Shown piece after piece: positions 9,918 to 21,214 of a stretch of DNA of 30,476 nt; the stretch's first letter is position 1; each line of letters begins with the position of its first letter. Location: positions 1 through 30,476 of the forward strand of contig BQKZ01000238.1 in NCBI GenBank assembly GCA_036244855.1, written 5' to 3'. A program made the translations under genes and the position numbers. This DNA is from Temnopleurus reevesii. Taxonomy: Eukaryota; Echinodermata; Echinoidea; Temnopleuroida; Temnopleuridae. Below the pieces are notes generated by a model. That model searched no databases, was not told the origin of the DNA, and saw only the letters and a program-made list of their open reading frames with translations.

Positions 9918-11459
9918 GTATAGATTAGATTTGGGAGGTGCACAGTTTAAGATATCACATTATTTTGTGAATTATTGTAAAATATCCACAAGGTACAGCT
10001 TATTATTTATATTTATATGCTAGCTGCAGTAAAAATTCACCGCTGCACAATTCACAAAGTAAGTAGCTCTGAGTAGAGCCTCCAGCCGATTATTATCTAA
10101 GTATCTATATATATTATGATTATTTATTTCTCATTTGATTTGTATTTTGATTTTGCGTTTGTATTTTAATTTGCTATTGTGTCATATTGAAAATAAAAAC
10201 AACAACAAGAACAACTATTATTTTATTGCAGTTATTCAGTAAAAAATTAGGGTACCGTATATGCTTAAAGTTTATAATCTATGTATTCGTTAATTATGTT
10301 ATTCTGTTAGATGTATACATGCCTGTTCTGTATTGTCTACCTTTCTTAAAATGCGCTTTGAATCTCACGAAAAGGCGATTTATAAATGCAAATTATTGTT
10401 ATATATTATTATTATATTAGATAAATAGCTTGAGCATAGCAAAAATAATGCAGTGCGTCGTTTTCTTCACTCGCCCAGTGTAAAATAAATGGAAATTCAC
10501 AATCCACGCATATACCACTTGAAGTTCCAATCATGTCGCCCGGCACTACCTGACTACTGGCCGCCCATTCAGCTAGCTGCCCGCATACTTAATGTTTGAT
10601 TCGCATTTTAAACTAAAATAAGCGAGAATATGTGCGAAAATCGTCTGCAAAATGTGTGCACTTTCTTTTTTATTTACTTTGTAGAGAAATATATAAATAC
10701 ATCAATGTCTTCATCATGACGCGTTCGAAATCATTTATGTGTGAAAAAATCAAGATTAATAAATACATATTACATGTATTTTTTTTAGTTTACATTCAAC
10801 GCAACTCATTCAATTCTTTGCTGTTTCACGGCACATTATATTCAACATTTATTTCAAGCGCTATAGTCGTACTAATTTAGTTTTCTAGAGTCACTAGGTT
10901 GATTTCGATCTGAATAAAATATACTATCAAAGTAAGCCTTCCAGACATTGTGAATAAAACAGTGTTCTCGAGAATCTATTCCCAAACCAGAATAGTTTTG
11001 GAGTCTTCAGTATTACCTGTATCGTATTCAATTGCTCTTTGATATGATAATATGTGAATTAAAGCGACTGTTTGATGCGGAATTACTGCAATGGTAGCGA
11101 CAAAATTCTCCCTTTGTTTTTGTATCTTATTTTTGTAACAAATTTATTAATTTATTTCTGGGGTTAACGGTATGATATAAAGAGTCAAAATCATTATAAA
11201 ACTAAATCTATTCATCATGTCAAGACAGTTCTTCATGTATGTCTGTTTGTGTAAGTATGTTGTTATAGAAGTTTGAGTGTGTATGTGTGTATGTGTGTGA
11301 TGCCGTTTCGTAAGATGTATTGTCGCAAATCCGCGCAAGTTCTACGTTAGTTTCAACTGTAATATTAGTTTTGGGCGATAGTAATTTCAAAGTTTACTTC
11401 AATTATTTACTTCCAACCATCCATTCTATCTTTCTGTCTCGTTATCATATTTGTTATGC
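9918..11459. other. AT-rich sequence with a GT-rich patch, no gene seen
   Basis: A GT-rich patch lies at about 11230-11300. Open frames at 10187-10420 and 10632-10880 are AT-driven and hydrophobic by composition; I find no motif and no splice-bounded GC-rich exon. Confidence 0.4.
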
Positions 11460-11752
11460 ATGTAACTCTCTCCCTCTCTCTTTCTTTCTTTCTCTATTTC
11501 TCTTTCTTCCTTTCTTTACCTCTCTTTATATTTATGTCTCTCTTTCTTCCGCATTTTCTCTATCTCAATTTATCTTCTGTGTCCCTCTATATGGCGCTCT
11601 CTTCCTCTCTCTCTCTCTCTCTCTCGCTTTTTTTTTCTCGCTCTCTTGTTACCCCCTCTTTCTCTCTCGTACAATATCGTGATTGAACAAAAAATCGAAT
11701 AATACAACTTCAATTTTGCACTTCCAATACCTGCCCTTTGCCTCCCCCCCCC

Positions 11753-11796
<44 letters not shown>

Positions 11797-12135
11797 AGTT
11801 CACTCTTTCTCCTTCTTTTCTTCCCTATCTTTCTCTGCCCCTCCTTTTCTCTCTCTCTGTCTCTCTTTATCTCTATCAATTTACCTTTTTCATATCTCTT
11901 TATCTGTCTCTTACTCTTTTTCTTTCCTTCTTACTTTCTCTCTCTCTACATATTTCTATCTTCTTTCCTCCCCCTCTCTCTCTTTCTCTCTCTCTCTCTT
12001 CTTTTCTCTCTCTTCCTTTTCCTCTTCCCCTTCCGCTCTCTCTTTTCGTTTCCCTCTCATCTCTTTCTCTCTCTCACTATTTCTCTCTTTCTGTCTCTTT
12101 ATCTTTCCCTTTCTCTCAACCTCTCTCCTCCTAGT
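11460..12135 (+). repeat. Polypyrimidine tract, about 675 bp
   Basis: This strand is almost wholly C and T: CTCTCT, TTTCTTTC and CCTTTC motifs with few purines. It includes a pure (CT)n block near 11756-11787, preceded by a C run at 11745-11754. Long open frames on both strands (11320-11682, 11683-12204, 11738-12232 plus; 11649-11879 minus) arise because such repeats lack stops. Their Leu/Ser/Phe or Arg/Glu peptides are not evidence for genes. Confidence 0.9.
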
Positions 12136-12377
12136 TATATTCTTTTCTGCTCAGCTAATCGTTGGGGTAGAGCTGTCATGTGCACGTCGCTTCTCAGTCA
12201 GTGAAGCGCAGCAGCGGAGCGGAAACCTGTAAAATTTCTCGCTCCCTGTTATCGAATAATACACTCGATCAGGGTAAATTAGCATCAGAATCAGAGGGGC
12301 TGTTTCACAGAATCGCCATGGTGTCAAGTTCGACGATATGTGATTGAATCGCGTGTAAAGGCTGGATCAAACCATTG

Positions 12378-12758
12378 AAGGCCGACTCACACAATTACAT
12401 TTTTTAATTTGCGTCGTACTAGCGTTTTCGAAAATTAAAGATGCTCCCCCAGCGCACAGACCACGTCGATCTTAAGGTTGACGTTCGGCTTGCGCTCAAA
12501 GAGCGTACACCTAACGTCGGTCCACCGTATGTACTGCGGCTTCGTGCGTGCAGGAAGAATCAACAACACCTGGTCGACGAAGGCTAACAAATGCACTGTA
12601 CATGCTGAACAGATGGTAGACTGACATCTGGTTTGCGCTCAAAGAAAGTACTTCGAACGTCGGTCCACCGTATGGCCTGTGTATTTGTGCGTCCAGAGCG
12701 CGTTTTTTTTAACGCTGGGTCGACGCAAGCTATAGATGCAAAGGTGTGAATCGGCCTT
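12378..12758. mobile_element. Family B foldback with duplicated centre
   Basis: Outer ends AAGGCCGACTCACACAATTA and AAAGGTGTGAATCGGCCTT pair. The central palindromic part occurs twice in a row: first around 12475-12535 (GACGTTCGGCTTGCGCTCAA ... ACGTCGGTCCACCG), then around 12608-12670 (TGACATCTGGTTTGCGCTCA ... ACGTCGGTCCACCG). This makes the copy about 130 bp longer than the compact form. Confidence 0.7.
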
Positions 12759-13556
12759 GAGTGTATAGCAAACGTCTGCTCATCGTTCGTTACGCTCTGT
12801 GAATGCAGAAATACGGAGGAAAGATGCTTAACAGACGTTAAAGGCTTTCGCCAAGCGCTTGGTATATACATATGATAGGTAAGCGTCGTCCCGCCATATG
12901 GCGCGGCGTAGACGGAACGCCATGAACCATATTTAGACGGGGGCTATTAACGCCATAAGTAAATATGTTTAACGACTACAAACTCTAAAAACTAAATTGT
13001 TGAATCGGTGTTTTAAAAAGTTGGAAGATTGACGAAACTATAAGATGGTTGAGCTATATTTATAATTTTATGAGTTGAGTATCCATATTTCAAACGGTAA
13101 TTTATGTATGATTTTGACAAGATTGCCACCCTTCCTGCTCTTTTCACTGTCTCTTCACTGGCTCTTTTTAATTTCAGAGATTTAGAGATTTAACATTTTC
13201 AAAGCATTATTCTAGTCAATTACAAAGCATTATCTTCATATGAGTTTGGCAAAGATTTACAGATGCGTTAATTTTCATAGCAAACGTATTTACGACGAAT
13301 ATGAAATTTAAAGGAGATCATGCTCACTTTGGAGAAATACGCATTGAAGAAGCCTAACTTACTTGAAATATGTCAGAATGTACTTATCAATTGCACGCGC
13401 TAGCGTAAGCTAAGTGTCTTCCTCGCATTACTGAATACAGCGACAGTGGCACGGGAAAGGTTCCGTTACGTGTAGCTTTGAAAGGTTCCTGCTCTGCTTA
13501 TACAGGGGGGGGGGGGCATATTTCAAATAACACTTTGGCTTGTCAAACATTTTGGC
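12759..13556. other. No gene seen; poly-G run and short tandem repeat
   Basis: A G run lies at 13505-13516, and a 17-bp unit (TTTTGGCTTGTCAAACA) is repeated about two and a half times at 13530-13575. No supported coding region. Confidence 0.4.
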
Positions 13557-13589
13557 TTGTCAAACATTTTGGCCCGCTATAAGCGCTTC

Positions 13590-13790
13590 TATGCGTATCC
13601 ATAAAATCGCAAAGTGAACGTTTGCTCAGCGTTCGTAAAATTTAGAATACGCTTTTTAGTAGCAGGTATACGTAGGGTAGACGCATGACCGACGCTGAGA
13701 ATTTTCGGCTTGCGCACAACAAATATATGCCTAAGCGTCGGCCAAACATCATGTATCCGTATATTCGCGTTCATGGAACATCTTTCGAAT
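13590..13790. mobile_element. Family B foldback, diverged copy
   Basis: Recognised by its central palindrome: GACCGACGCTGAGAATTTTC, CGGCTTGCGCACAAC and AAGCGTCGGCC around 13688-13743. The outer arms are too diverged to place exactly. Confidence 0.4.
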
Positions 13791-13989
13791 TTTGTGAGTG
13801 CTGTCTGGACCGGTAACATAAAGGATTGCCATTAATTGATAAGTTGAAATAGCAATACAAATGCTTACTGGTCAGTCTGTAAAACAAAATGCGATGCAAC
13901 GAAGATCTTGATTGTATGGCAATTTTCCTTTGCAATTAACCGCACACAATTATGTTACTGGGTCTAGACTTTGGCTATAAATGCTGTAA

Positions 13990-14196
13990 GTATGCATCAG
14001 CCCACAATTTTTGAAAATTGAAAATGCTCCCCGATCACACAGTCTACGCTGATCAGATTGTGGACTGATGTTTGGCTTGTGCTCAACGAGTGTATGCCGA
14101 ACGTCAGTCTATCATATGTGCGTCCAGGGAGCGGTTTTAGTGTTTAAAAATTCTGAGCCGACACAGGCTTACAACACAAGGTGTGACTGAGATCTT
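13990..14196. mobile_element. Family B foldback copy
   Basis: The centre GTGGACTGATGTTTGGCTTG / GCCGAACGTCAGTC and the right arm GAGCCGACACAGGCTTACAA / AAGGTGTGACTGAGATCTTA match the family; the left outer arm is eroded. Confidence 0.6.
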
Positions 14197-14274
14197 AGAT
14201 GGGACGATCTTGTGTTAAGCCACCCGACTTGACGCGAACCTCGCAGCGAAGAAGAATGAAATCTAGACGAGCTA

Positions 14275-14622
14275 TAATCTACGAAGGTAAAAATAGGCTG
14301 GAAAGACAAGAACGTGACCGCGATACGCTATTCCGTAACATGGAGGGCCCAAAAGAGAGATGGAGGAGTGGGATTAGATAAGGATTTGAAAATATGGAGA
14401 ACATAAATGATAGTCATATTGATTAATTCGATTTTTCTTTTTTTATTCAAAATATATATTTGTAAATGTATATTTCGAAGGACGTACATTTCGTTATGTA
14501 TGAGAAATACCATAAGACAGTAAACCATATTATCCATGTTAACTGAAATTCATTTTTAGCATTCTTGACACTGAAACGACACAGCTAAAAATACATTTCA
14601 ACATATCGTCGATTAATTATGT
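14275..14622. repeat. Degenerate repeat unit upstream of the near-identical block
   Basis: Aligns with 28145-28490, with a conserved patch of about 100 bp (14278-14380) and then only moderate similarity (by eye about two-thirds). A related unit follows at 14740. The open frame 14199-14381 crosses the junction with the preceding foldback and is not a gene. Confidence 0.6.
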
Positions 14623-16436
14623 ATGTATTTGACCGTCCTATTACAACTAAATTGTGCTGCTTCAATAATGTTAAAGTTTAGCATTTTTTGCATTTTCTTA
14701 TATAAACTGAGTAAACCGTTGTAAAAAGGGATACATCGTATCTACGAAAGTAAAGCTAGGCTGGAAAGACAATAACGGGATCGTGATTCTATGACATGGA
14801 GGGCCCAAAAAGAGAAATGGAGGAGAGATATTAGATAGAGATTTGAAAATATTGAGAACATAAACAATAGTCAAATTGATTAATTCGGTTTCGCTTTTTT
14901 CGGTAGCATATATATCTGTTTTTTACTTCGAAGGGAGTACATTCCGTTCTAAAGGAGAAGACAACATACATGTATATCTAAACGTCCAAAAACAATACAC
15001 AATATAGACTGAAACGGATGTTCGAATCATCATCATTAACACGACATAGCAACGACATAGCAACAATATATTTTAACATGCCACCAATTATTTAAAAAAA
15101 AATATCGTGGAGTGGTGTGCATATGTTTAATTTGGTCCGTATAACCATTTCATGCGTCGTATTCAAAACATATTCCAAAGGACCAACATTTTAGAGTGTT
15201 CCAGAATATCCGATAAATAAGCATGAAAACTATATGCTTAAGTGAAGTCACTACTCTAATTCAAGACACGATAAACTGCATTGCTGGTGATCCAACTGAA
15301 TTATAATTTCCAGACAAAACACGAATGCATCAATTTTCGATACAGTGCAACATAGCTTAATATGTTTCAAGTTTAACAGTCTTATACTTACTAAATTGTA
15401 CTGCTTCAATAGTGTAAAACTTCTGCATTTGATCATTTTATCATATTAACTGAAGAATTCAGTGTAAAATATAATATCAAAGAAACATTATGGCAATATT
15501 CGAAATGTAATTGTTGATTTTCATAATAAACATGTCATTTAATCAATTAATGGATACCTCGTATATTTGTTCTCAACGTATTGTATACAATGTTTGCTTC
15601 CTTAAACAACATACATTGTACTTTTTGTTACACCTTATCATGCCAAATGTATTACCGCAAATGGATTATATGTTATAATATATCCATGAATCAATTACCC
15701 GGAAGTGCCAGAATTGGTCACGTATACGTATACCACTTTTCACACATTACATTTGCCATTTACATATAATAATAAATATAAGGTCTGCATTACTACATAG
15801 TATACTGTTTTCGGCACAATTAAGCTCAACTTAATTACCACAAATCAAAAAGATAAAAATGCACATTCCTTTAAAATAAACTAGTTTCGTGAAGATATTT
15901 CGAGAACCCTACCAGATCATGATTCATTATTCACTTGTAACGAAAAAAAAGAAGACAGTGAAGACAGAAAACGAGCTATATAGAGTTAATAAATGATGAT
16001 GAATAACTAGAGCTAACAATTATTTCTGACTTGAACAGCCGACTTACGGATAAAGAGTAGCGTGTTACCACGTAGGACGTTATTATAAAGTAATGTTTTT
16101 GGACATGACGGAATGCTTTCGTCAACAAAATGCATGAAGCCATAACTCTAACTACCAAACTAAAGATCGTTTCCTTTAATGACGCGACTTCAAGAAGACA
16201 ACCTGTTTGTTGTAACAATGTTTTGAATCGAGCCCGATACGACGTCATTTAATTTAAAACTGAAGTCGCGCCATTAAAGGAAAATAGTTATAAGTGGGAT
16301 TCTCAAAGCCCAATATCATAGTTTAGTGGTAATATGAGTGAGATTGACATAAAATGATATAAATGAAAGACAAATATTGAGAGTGAAAAATAATGGCCGA
16401 AACGAGGCTGACTAGAAAGAAATGAGCGTTGGCAAC
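14623..16436. repeat. Near-identical direct repeat, left copy
   Basis: Matches 28683-30476 almost base for base. By eye I count about eight substitutions and one 3-base indel (near 15540) in 1.8 kb. The offset is 14060 before the indel and 14057 after. Both copies contain the same short frames (15251-15436, 15581-15769 and 15976-16248 here), which therefore carry no independent support as genes. The left edge of the high identity is abrupt. The right edge cannot be set because the window ends inside the other copy. Confidence 0.9.
16170..16283. repeat. Inverted repeat inside the duplicated block
   Basis: TTTCCTTTAATGACGCGACT at 16170 pairs with AGTCGCGCCATTAAAGGAAA ending at 16283. The arms are about 22 bp, around a loop of about 70 bp containing ACGACGTCATTTAATTTAAA. 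The same structure is in the other copy near 30227-30340. Confidence 0.7.
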
Positions 16437-16468
16437 CTTTTCTTGTGATACCTATCGAAAATCATCTT

Positions 16469-16645
16469 CCTGGGCGGTGTTTCACCAAGATAAGAAAGAC
16501 TTTACGCACGACTTTACGTTCGACTGGTATCCCTTCTTGTGCGCAATGGTTCACATTATGACGCGCATCCAGGGCAAGAACTGATACCAGTCGAACGTAA
16601 AGTCGTGCGTAACTTTAAGAACAACTTGGTGAAACACCTCCCTGG
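16469..16645. mobile_element. Foldback MITE with GTTTCACCAAG arms
   Basis: CCTGGGCGGTGTTTCACCAA at the left pairs with TTGGTGAAACACCTCCCTGG at the right. Pairing continues inward through ACGCACGACTTTACGTTCGA and its complement, giving arms of about 60 bp and a total of 177 bp. The open frame 16539-16724 is incidental. Confidence 0.85.
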
Positions 16646-18864
16646 TGTAAATGCTAAGAAAATTATTTTCTTCTCTTCATCATTTACGTCATCATCACCA
16701 TCAATAGGTGGATTTCGAAATTAGTGGACAGAGGCTTGTGGACGGTGGAAAACGAGTGCACAATCGATCTGCCCATCAAATTACAAGTTCACAACTGATG
16801 TGCGTATCGTTTATTGCGCATATCAGATGCGCACTCGTTTTCAAGCCCCCCCCCCCCCCCATCCCCCTTTCTACTATTCACGTGATCAGCATATGGGATC
16901 AACGTTTCAAATGGGCCCAGGGCTAACTTTAGGGATTCTGCAATTAGGAGTGGTTAGATTTACGAGTCTTGCATCACAAGACCAAAAGGATCAAATATAG
17001 GGACACCAGGATTAGGAGTGGCTAGAGCNGAGACTTCTAATTGATGTCGAGGACTCGTTCGGCTTATATTCTATGTAGGCGCATCGGTCTCTTGGTCCGC
17101 CATTGGATAGCGTGGTACGGATACTGTGCCCTTGTCGGCCAATATGTAGATCGATTGGTAAGAATCGCGATAAAGTTTGAAAAAAATGTTGAAATTTGAT
17201 ATTAGAGTGGCATCAAAGCAAGACAAAGACAGGGAGTGGCCATGTTTTCCATGAATGTTATTAGTGGTCCACTGACCTGCGTTAAAACAAAAGAACAAGA
17301 AACACAATCAAATTGAATATAAGAATAATGCTTTAGGACCTTATTATTATTCTCGTTATTACAATCATGATTATTGGTGGTTTATGGTTAGTAGAAATCT
17401 AACTGTGAATCAAGGAGATTTACGTGATGAAAAAATGTGACCTCAGGAGGAAACTGAATTTAAGAGAAGTATATCAAATCCCCGTGACGTTTAATTATCC
17501 CATTACGGTACTCTTTAGCTATTAATGACTACAATGTGCCGTACTGAGATGAATATTCGTGATAGTTTAGATGTTTATGTTTTAAATGGTTGCTTGGCAG
17601 ATTGAAGGAAATTCTGAAGGGGAGAGAATTAAACCAAAGCCATCAAAGATTTTGTAAAATGTTATTATTCAACCGTGCAATTTGAGTAATAATGGTGCCA
17701 TCTATTATTAATGAATGCTATAGACAATTCTAATTAGGGTCTTGTAATAGTAACGTACAATTTAGTCCGAGGAATAGGGTTAAAATGTATGTTTGGGTGA
17801 GTGACAAAGTTTGCTGTTAAAATGTCGGCCATAAGTTCAAATCACTAATGACAAATATGATATATTTTGAAAGGGGCAGATTGAAAAGATCAAAACGAGT
17901 AAAAAATAAATTAAATAAAAAAGGATATCGATGTAATTGCATATTGTCGAGTAAATACAATGATTATTTTATCAGCATCCATTCTTTAATTCATTACTAT
18001 TAGTATTATTACTATTTTTATTATTATCATTATTATTATTATTATCATTATTTGGAAGCAGACATTTTTACAAACAATGCGTCACTATTTCCGCTTGCAA
18101 GGCATCTGTTATTGGACAGTTAATAAATCTTTGAGCACAATACTCCCTCTACGCACACACACACACACACACACACATGCACACGAACACACTTAGATAT
18201 AATTTGCAATAATTGTTCAAGGCATTGGACTGATGGAAAATAAAGAACATAAATCTAACATGACGCTCATAAAGTGAAAAGTCAGAAGTGCTTTCGTTCT
18301 ATCGACTTAGCAGTTGCTTTTTTTTTCGAGAATGATTGAACTTTGTCACATAACTTGGACTTTCATATCACCTGTATAGAGCGAATACCATTTTTTTTCT
18401 CTCATGCATGCCGCTAAAATAATAATTTCTCCCCACCCACACCCCTCCCCCCTAAAAAAAACCCTAACCGATTTGATTTTTAATGAGCTTGCATATATGT
18501 CGGAAAAGAAAATTGCCACCTAGCCACCTATATTAAAGGAAGACCATTAGCCAGCATATTAAAGGTTTATACATAAAAAAAAATATTAGGCCATTCAATT
18601 TATACAGGCGAATCTGCAGTCGCGATTGCCCCATATAGCGCCCTCTTTCGGACATTCGCAATATTTTGAGAAAGGCGACTTCCGATGGAAACGATAGACA
18701 AGAATATTTTTATGGCAAAAGATCGACCGAAAATAAACTCACAACGATGTTGTCTATTGGCACTTTAATTTGAAGGAGTCAGTGATCCCGTTGCTATAGA
18801 ATCAAGTTCAAGTTCAAGAGTCATCGCCTTGGTTGTCTCTGTCTCGTCTAAAGATCCAGCATAC
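16646..18864. other. No gene seen; microsatellites
   Basis: Holds a C run at 16846-16860, a direct repeat of ATTAGGAGTGG (about 16944 and 17011, the second beside an N at 17029), an (ATT)n-rich block at about 17997-18053 and a (CA)n run at 18154-18177. The minus frame 17071-17307 and the small overlapping plus frames near 16.7-17.0 kb have no recognisable motif. Confidence 0.4.
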
Positions 18865-19005
18865 CTGCTGATTCGTTGCTCCCTTGCCCACTGGCGCTCC
18901 CTGAATCGCAGCTGCCACGTCGCAGACACAGTTCTCTCCCCATCATTTGAGTCAGCTACCTAAAGATACCTTGCCTGATGCAGCATCGTGCTCGTCAACG
19001 TTAAT
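18865..19005 (-). other. Candidate GC-rich exon with no full open frame
   Basis: On the minus strand this block follows an acceptor-like ATATTGCAG and ends at CAGCAG/GTATGC. It is far more GC-rich than its surroundings. All three frames stop inside it, so it could be a non-coding or 3' untranslated exon, or a decayed coding exon. A shorter reading that starts at an alternative acceptor (18955, after TTTAGGTAG) is open for 30 codons with two Cys. It shares the motif TGATTCGYTGCT (plus strand) with the block at 20187-20360. Confidence 0.3.
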
Positions 19006-19757
19006 CTGCAATATGTTGTAGGGAGCATAAGAAGATAAAGATAAATGGGGTCTTCTTTGATATACCAGTTATCTTGACATATATGCTGCGAGTCTCTGCC
19101 ATCACAAAAGTGAACAAAAATTGAAACTTGTCAAAAGAGGGCATAGGAATGAGGGAATTCCTAGTTTAAAACAATTTAGGGTAGAATATCGATGAAAAAA
19201 AAAACCTAGGGGATTTGCAAAAGTAAAAAGAAAACAGTTTTCTAGTGTTTTATTGTATCTCTTTTTAGCCATATTTCTTCTTTTCGGAAACCTTTTTTTA
19301 AATGAAATATAAAAGCATACATCGATAACATGAACATCAATCAAGAACTAAATGAAAGTTAGGAAAAATAAAAATGTATTTTTTAATGATGTAAAGGGTT
19401 GGATAATCTGGTCTCTTATAGCATTGAAATATTCTACAAGTTGCTTTACCTATCTACCATAACTTTAATGAGATCTTTAAAGATATGTAAGAACAATTTT
19501 TTTTTTCGTTTTTTTTTAAAGATGAAAATTTCTAAATTGAATAATAAGAAATCAAAATATTGAAAAAAGGAGTAAATGTTCATTAAAAAATGATAAAAAC
19601 CACAAGATCCAAACATAGTTAGTTAAATAGTTAGTTACGCAAAACAAGAAGATGGGGAGATCATATGACCAGTTTTGGTATGGGACCTCTTTTGGGATCT
19701 TCTAAACCAAATAATGAGCCTATGATCAATGTGTTTTGCCTATAGTATAGAGAATCA
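19006..19757. other. AT-rich sequence, no gene seen
   Basis: Homopolymer-rich. The minus frames 19102-19344 and 19661-19927 show no recognisable domain; the second overlaps a foldback. Confidence 0.4.
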
Positions 19758-19978
19758 AGGCTAACTTGCATCCTTGCATTTAAAGCCAACATCACTCCAT
19801 GGACGCGGCAATACGGACGAACAACGCTTACTTTGATATTATGCGTGCGTATGCCAAACGCTGAATGAACGTCTTCAAAGTCGTTCAAGCGTCTTTTATC
19901 CGTATGCACGCGATCAAGGAGCATCACAAACGTTGGGGAAACGTTTTTTCATACACGCAAGGTGCGAGTCAGTCTTAA
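19758..19978. mobile_element. Foldback, family B relative
   Basis: AAGGCTAACTTGCATCCTTG at the left pairs imperfectly with CGCAAGGTGCGAGTCAGTCT at the right. Inner arms GGACGCGGCAATACGGAC and GCGTGCGTATGCC pair with CGTATGCACGCG. The ends resemble family B but the centre differs, so this is a related subfamily or a diverged copy. Confidence 0.55.
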
Positions 19979-20186
19979 GGGACTTGTTTGGCTCATCTTT
20001 CTCTAACAGTTTTTAATAATCATAATCTTTTGTCGACAATGATAGTTGTCGAGTAGCGTCGCATTAAGAATATGTCTTCACGTCAAAAGTAATTTACCAA
20101 ATGACAAAAAGAGATACACCATGACATAGCAAAGCATGTATTCACATTTAGTGCGTTCTTATTCACTAAAGGAAAATAACAATCAC

Positions 20187-20360
20187 CTGCCGTCGGCAAC
20201 AAGGCTTCCCGCCAGGGGCCCAGTTATCGATGCATTCCCTCGTATGGCTTTCCATCTCCCTCGGTTAGAGTAGACCGGTTGAGTCTCTCCTCGTACTATC
20301 CGGTTGATTCGCTGCTGGAGTCTGCACCTATTGTACCTAACCTAAAGCTGAAACACAATT
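20187..20360 (-). other. Candidate exon block, unit 3 of a tandem set
   Basis: Minus strand: acceptor CTCTCCCTTTGTAG, then the block, then donor GGCAG/GTGATT. An alternative acceptor at 20341 (CTTTAG/GTTAGG) gives a 155-nt piece open for 51 codons, rich in Arg. GC-rich against AT-rich flanks. It shares TCAACCGGTCTACTCTAACC with a 4-mismatch counterpart in the next block (20481-20502). No frame is open across the full-length version, so coding status is unresolved. Confidence 0.35.
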
Positions 20361-20415
20361 CTACAAAGGGAGAGAATTCGCATGGATTCAAGCAGAGTTA
20401 TGTGATACGTCTTAC

Positions 20416-20560
20416 CAATTCAAAGAATCTTGGCCGGTTCCGCTATGTGTGGATCTGATAGCCAAGCTCACCCGTCACATTCGGGTAGAACAGACCCGTT
20501 GACCGTCTTCTTGGGCAGTTTCACCGTTCGGAAATTCATCGGATATGCCTAAATCTGTAT
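20416..20560 (-). other. Candidate exon block, unit 2 of a tandem set
   Basis: Minus strand: a strong acceptor (eight T then CAG) and donor AATTG/GTAAGA. One frame, entered after a phase-1 junction, is open for 27 codons and then stops. A second frame, entered at an internal TTTAG, is open for about 23 codons to an alternative donor, GACGG/GTGAGC. The gap to the next block is only 58 bp and to the following block 55 bp, short for introns in this setting. Confidence 0.35.
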
Positions 20561-20618
20561 CTGAAAAAAAATGTATAAATAGCTAAAACATATAATGTAT
20601 TCAACCTTTCAATCTTAC

Positions 20619-20765
20619 CCATTTACTGTAACTTAGGTGGTTCTTTCTACGTGGCTCCAGAATCAACCCTGCTGGTCGGCTCGCAGCATTTTGTCTTTGT
20701 TGCTGGTCCTAAAAACGTTGTTCCCCAGTTGACGTAAGAAACGTCGTGACGCCTTTAAACCTAAC
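20619..20765 (-). other. Candidate exon block, unit 1 of a tandem set
   Basis: Minus strand: acceptor AATGTTTTACAG and donor AAATGG/GTAAGA bound 147 nt of relatively GC-rich sequence. It begins GTTAGGT, as does the alternative start of the block at 20341. All frames stop inside. It could be a spliced non-coding exon or a decayed copy of a coding exon. Confidence 0.35.
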
Positions 20766-21023
20766 CTGTAAAACATTTGTTTTAAACTGTGGGGACAGAT
20801 AAGAAGAAAGAAATATGTGTCTCATTCAAAACGAAACCTCATTGCCATTAATGGGTACTAGTATAACATATATAGCTTACTTTTCTTTGACACTTATCTG
20901 ACACTCTCCTTTTGCCGAGATGAGTAAGCCTGTTTGCAGCTGATGGTGGGTGCGACTTTTGGCCTGAACGCTGAACCAGGCTCCTGAGGGCAATTGTCGT
21001 TACAGTAGATGTAACTCTTCCTT

Positions 21024-21149
21024 CTACAGTCCATGCCGATGCCCTCGCAGCGATGTAGTGAGACGTTCGGCATTCCAAACTTGAATGGCAGTCCGGTGAA
21101 TCTTATACATGTCCATAAACACAATCGTCAGTTCGGCTGCTAGAAGAAC
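21024..21149 (-). CDS. Possible terminal coding exon of the module gene
   Basis: Follows an acceptor, AAAAAATGCAG, in phase 0, which fits the phase-0 end of the exon at 21215-21300. It is open for 41 codons and stops with TAG at 21024-21026. The peptide opens with a hydrophobic stretch (VLLAAELTIVFM) and has no Cys. A separate, shifted frame through the same region (20894-21124) is Cys-rich and ends in a TAA; it cannot be reached from this acceptor because of an upstream stop, and no other well-placed acceptor is apparent. A donor-like AAAA/GTAAGC at 20881 would make the exon longer, with the stop well inside it. Confidence 0.3.
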   Translation of the reverse strand, partial: VLLAAELTIVFMDMYKIHRTAIQVWNAERLTTSLRGHRHGL

Positions 21150-21214
21150 CTGCATTTTTTATTCGTAGGGAATGGGACAAAGAGGGGGAAGAGGGATTTG
21201 TTATTATTCCTTAC

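Noticed and set aside
11320..12232. Several long plus- and minus-strand open frames (up to 173 codons)
   Set aside because: They read a C/T-rich simple-sequence tract in different frames; the Ser/Leu/Phe and Arg/Glu peptides follow from the repeat and no motif is present.
12880..12960. CpG-rich palindromic words (GCCATATGGCG and similar) as a regulatory site
   Set aside because: Too short and isolated to support a function; may be remnant of a nearby foldback.
15976..16248. 90-codon minus frame repeated at 30033-30305 with almost the same protein
   Set aside because: Both lie in the 99%-identical duplicated block, so the likeness shows recent duplication, not protein-level conservation; no recognisable domain.
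18956..19005. Two separate coding exons at 18865-18955 and 18970-19005
   Set aside because: Both are open, but the intron between them would be only 14 nt, which is too short to splice.
20894..21124. Cys-rich 76-codon minus frame (C-x7-C then C-x3-C) as a further module half
   Set aside because: Resemblance to the module is loose, and an upstream in-frame TGA plus the lack of a well-placed acceptor make it hard to join to the gene. Kept only as a remark.
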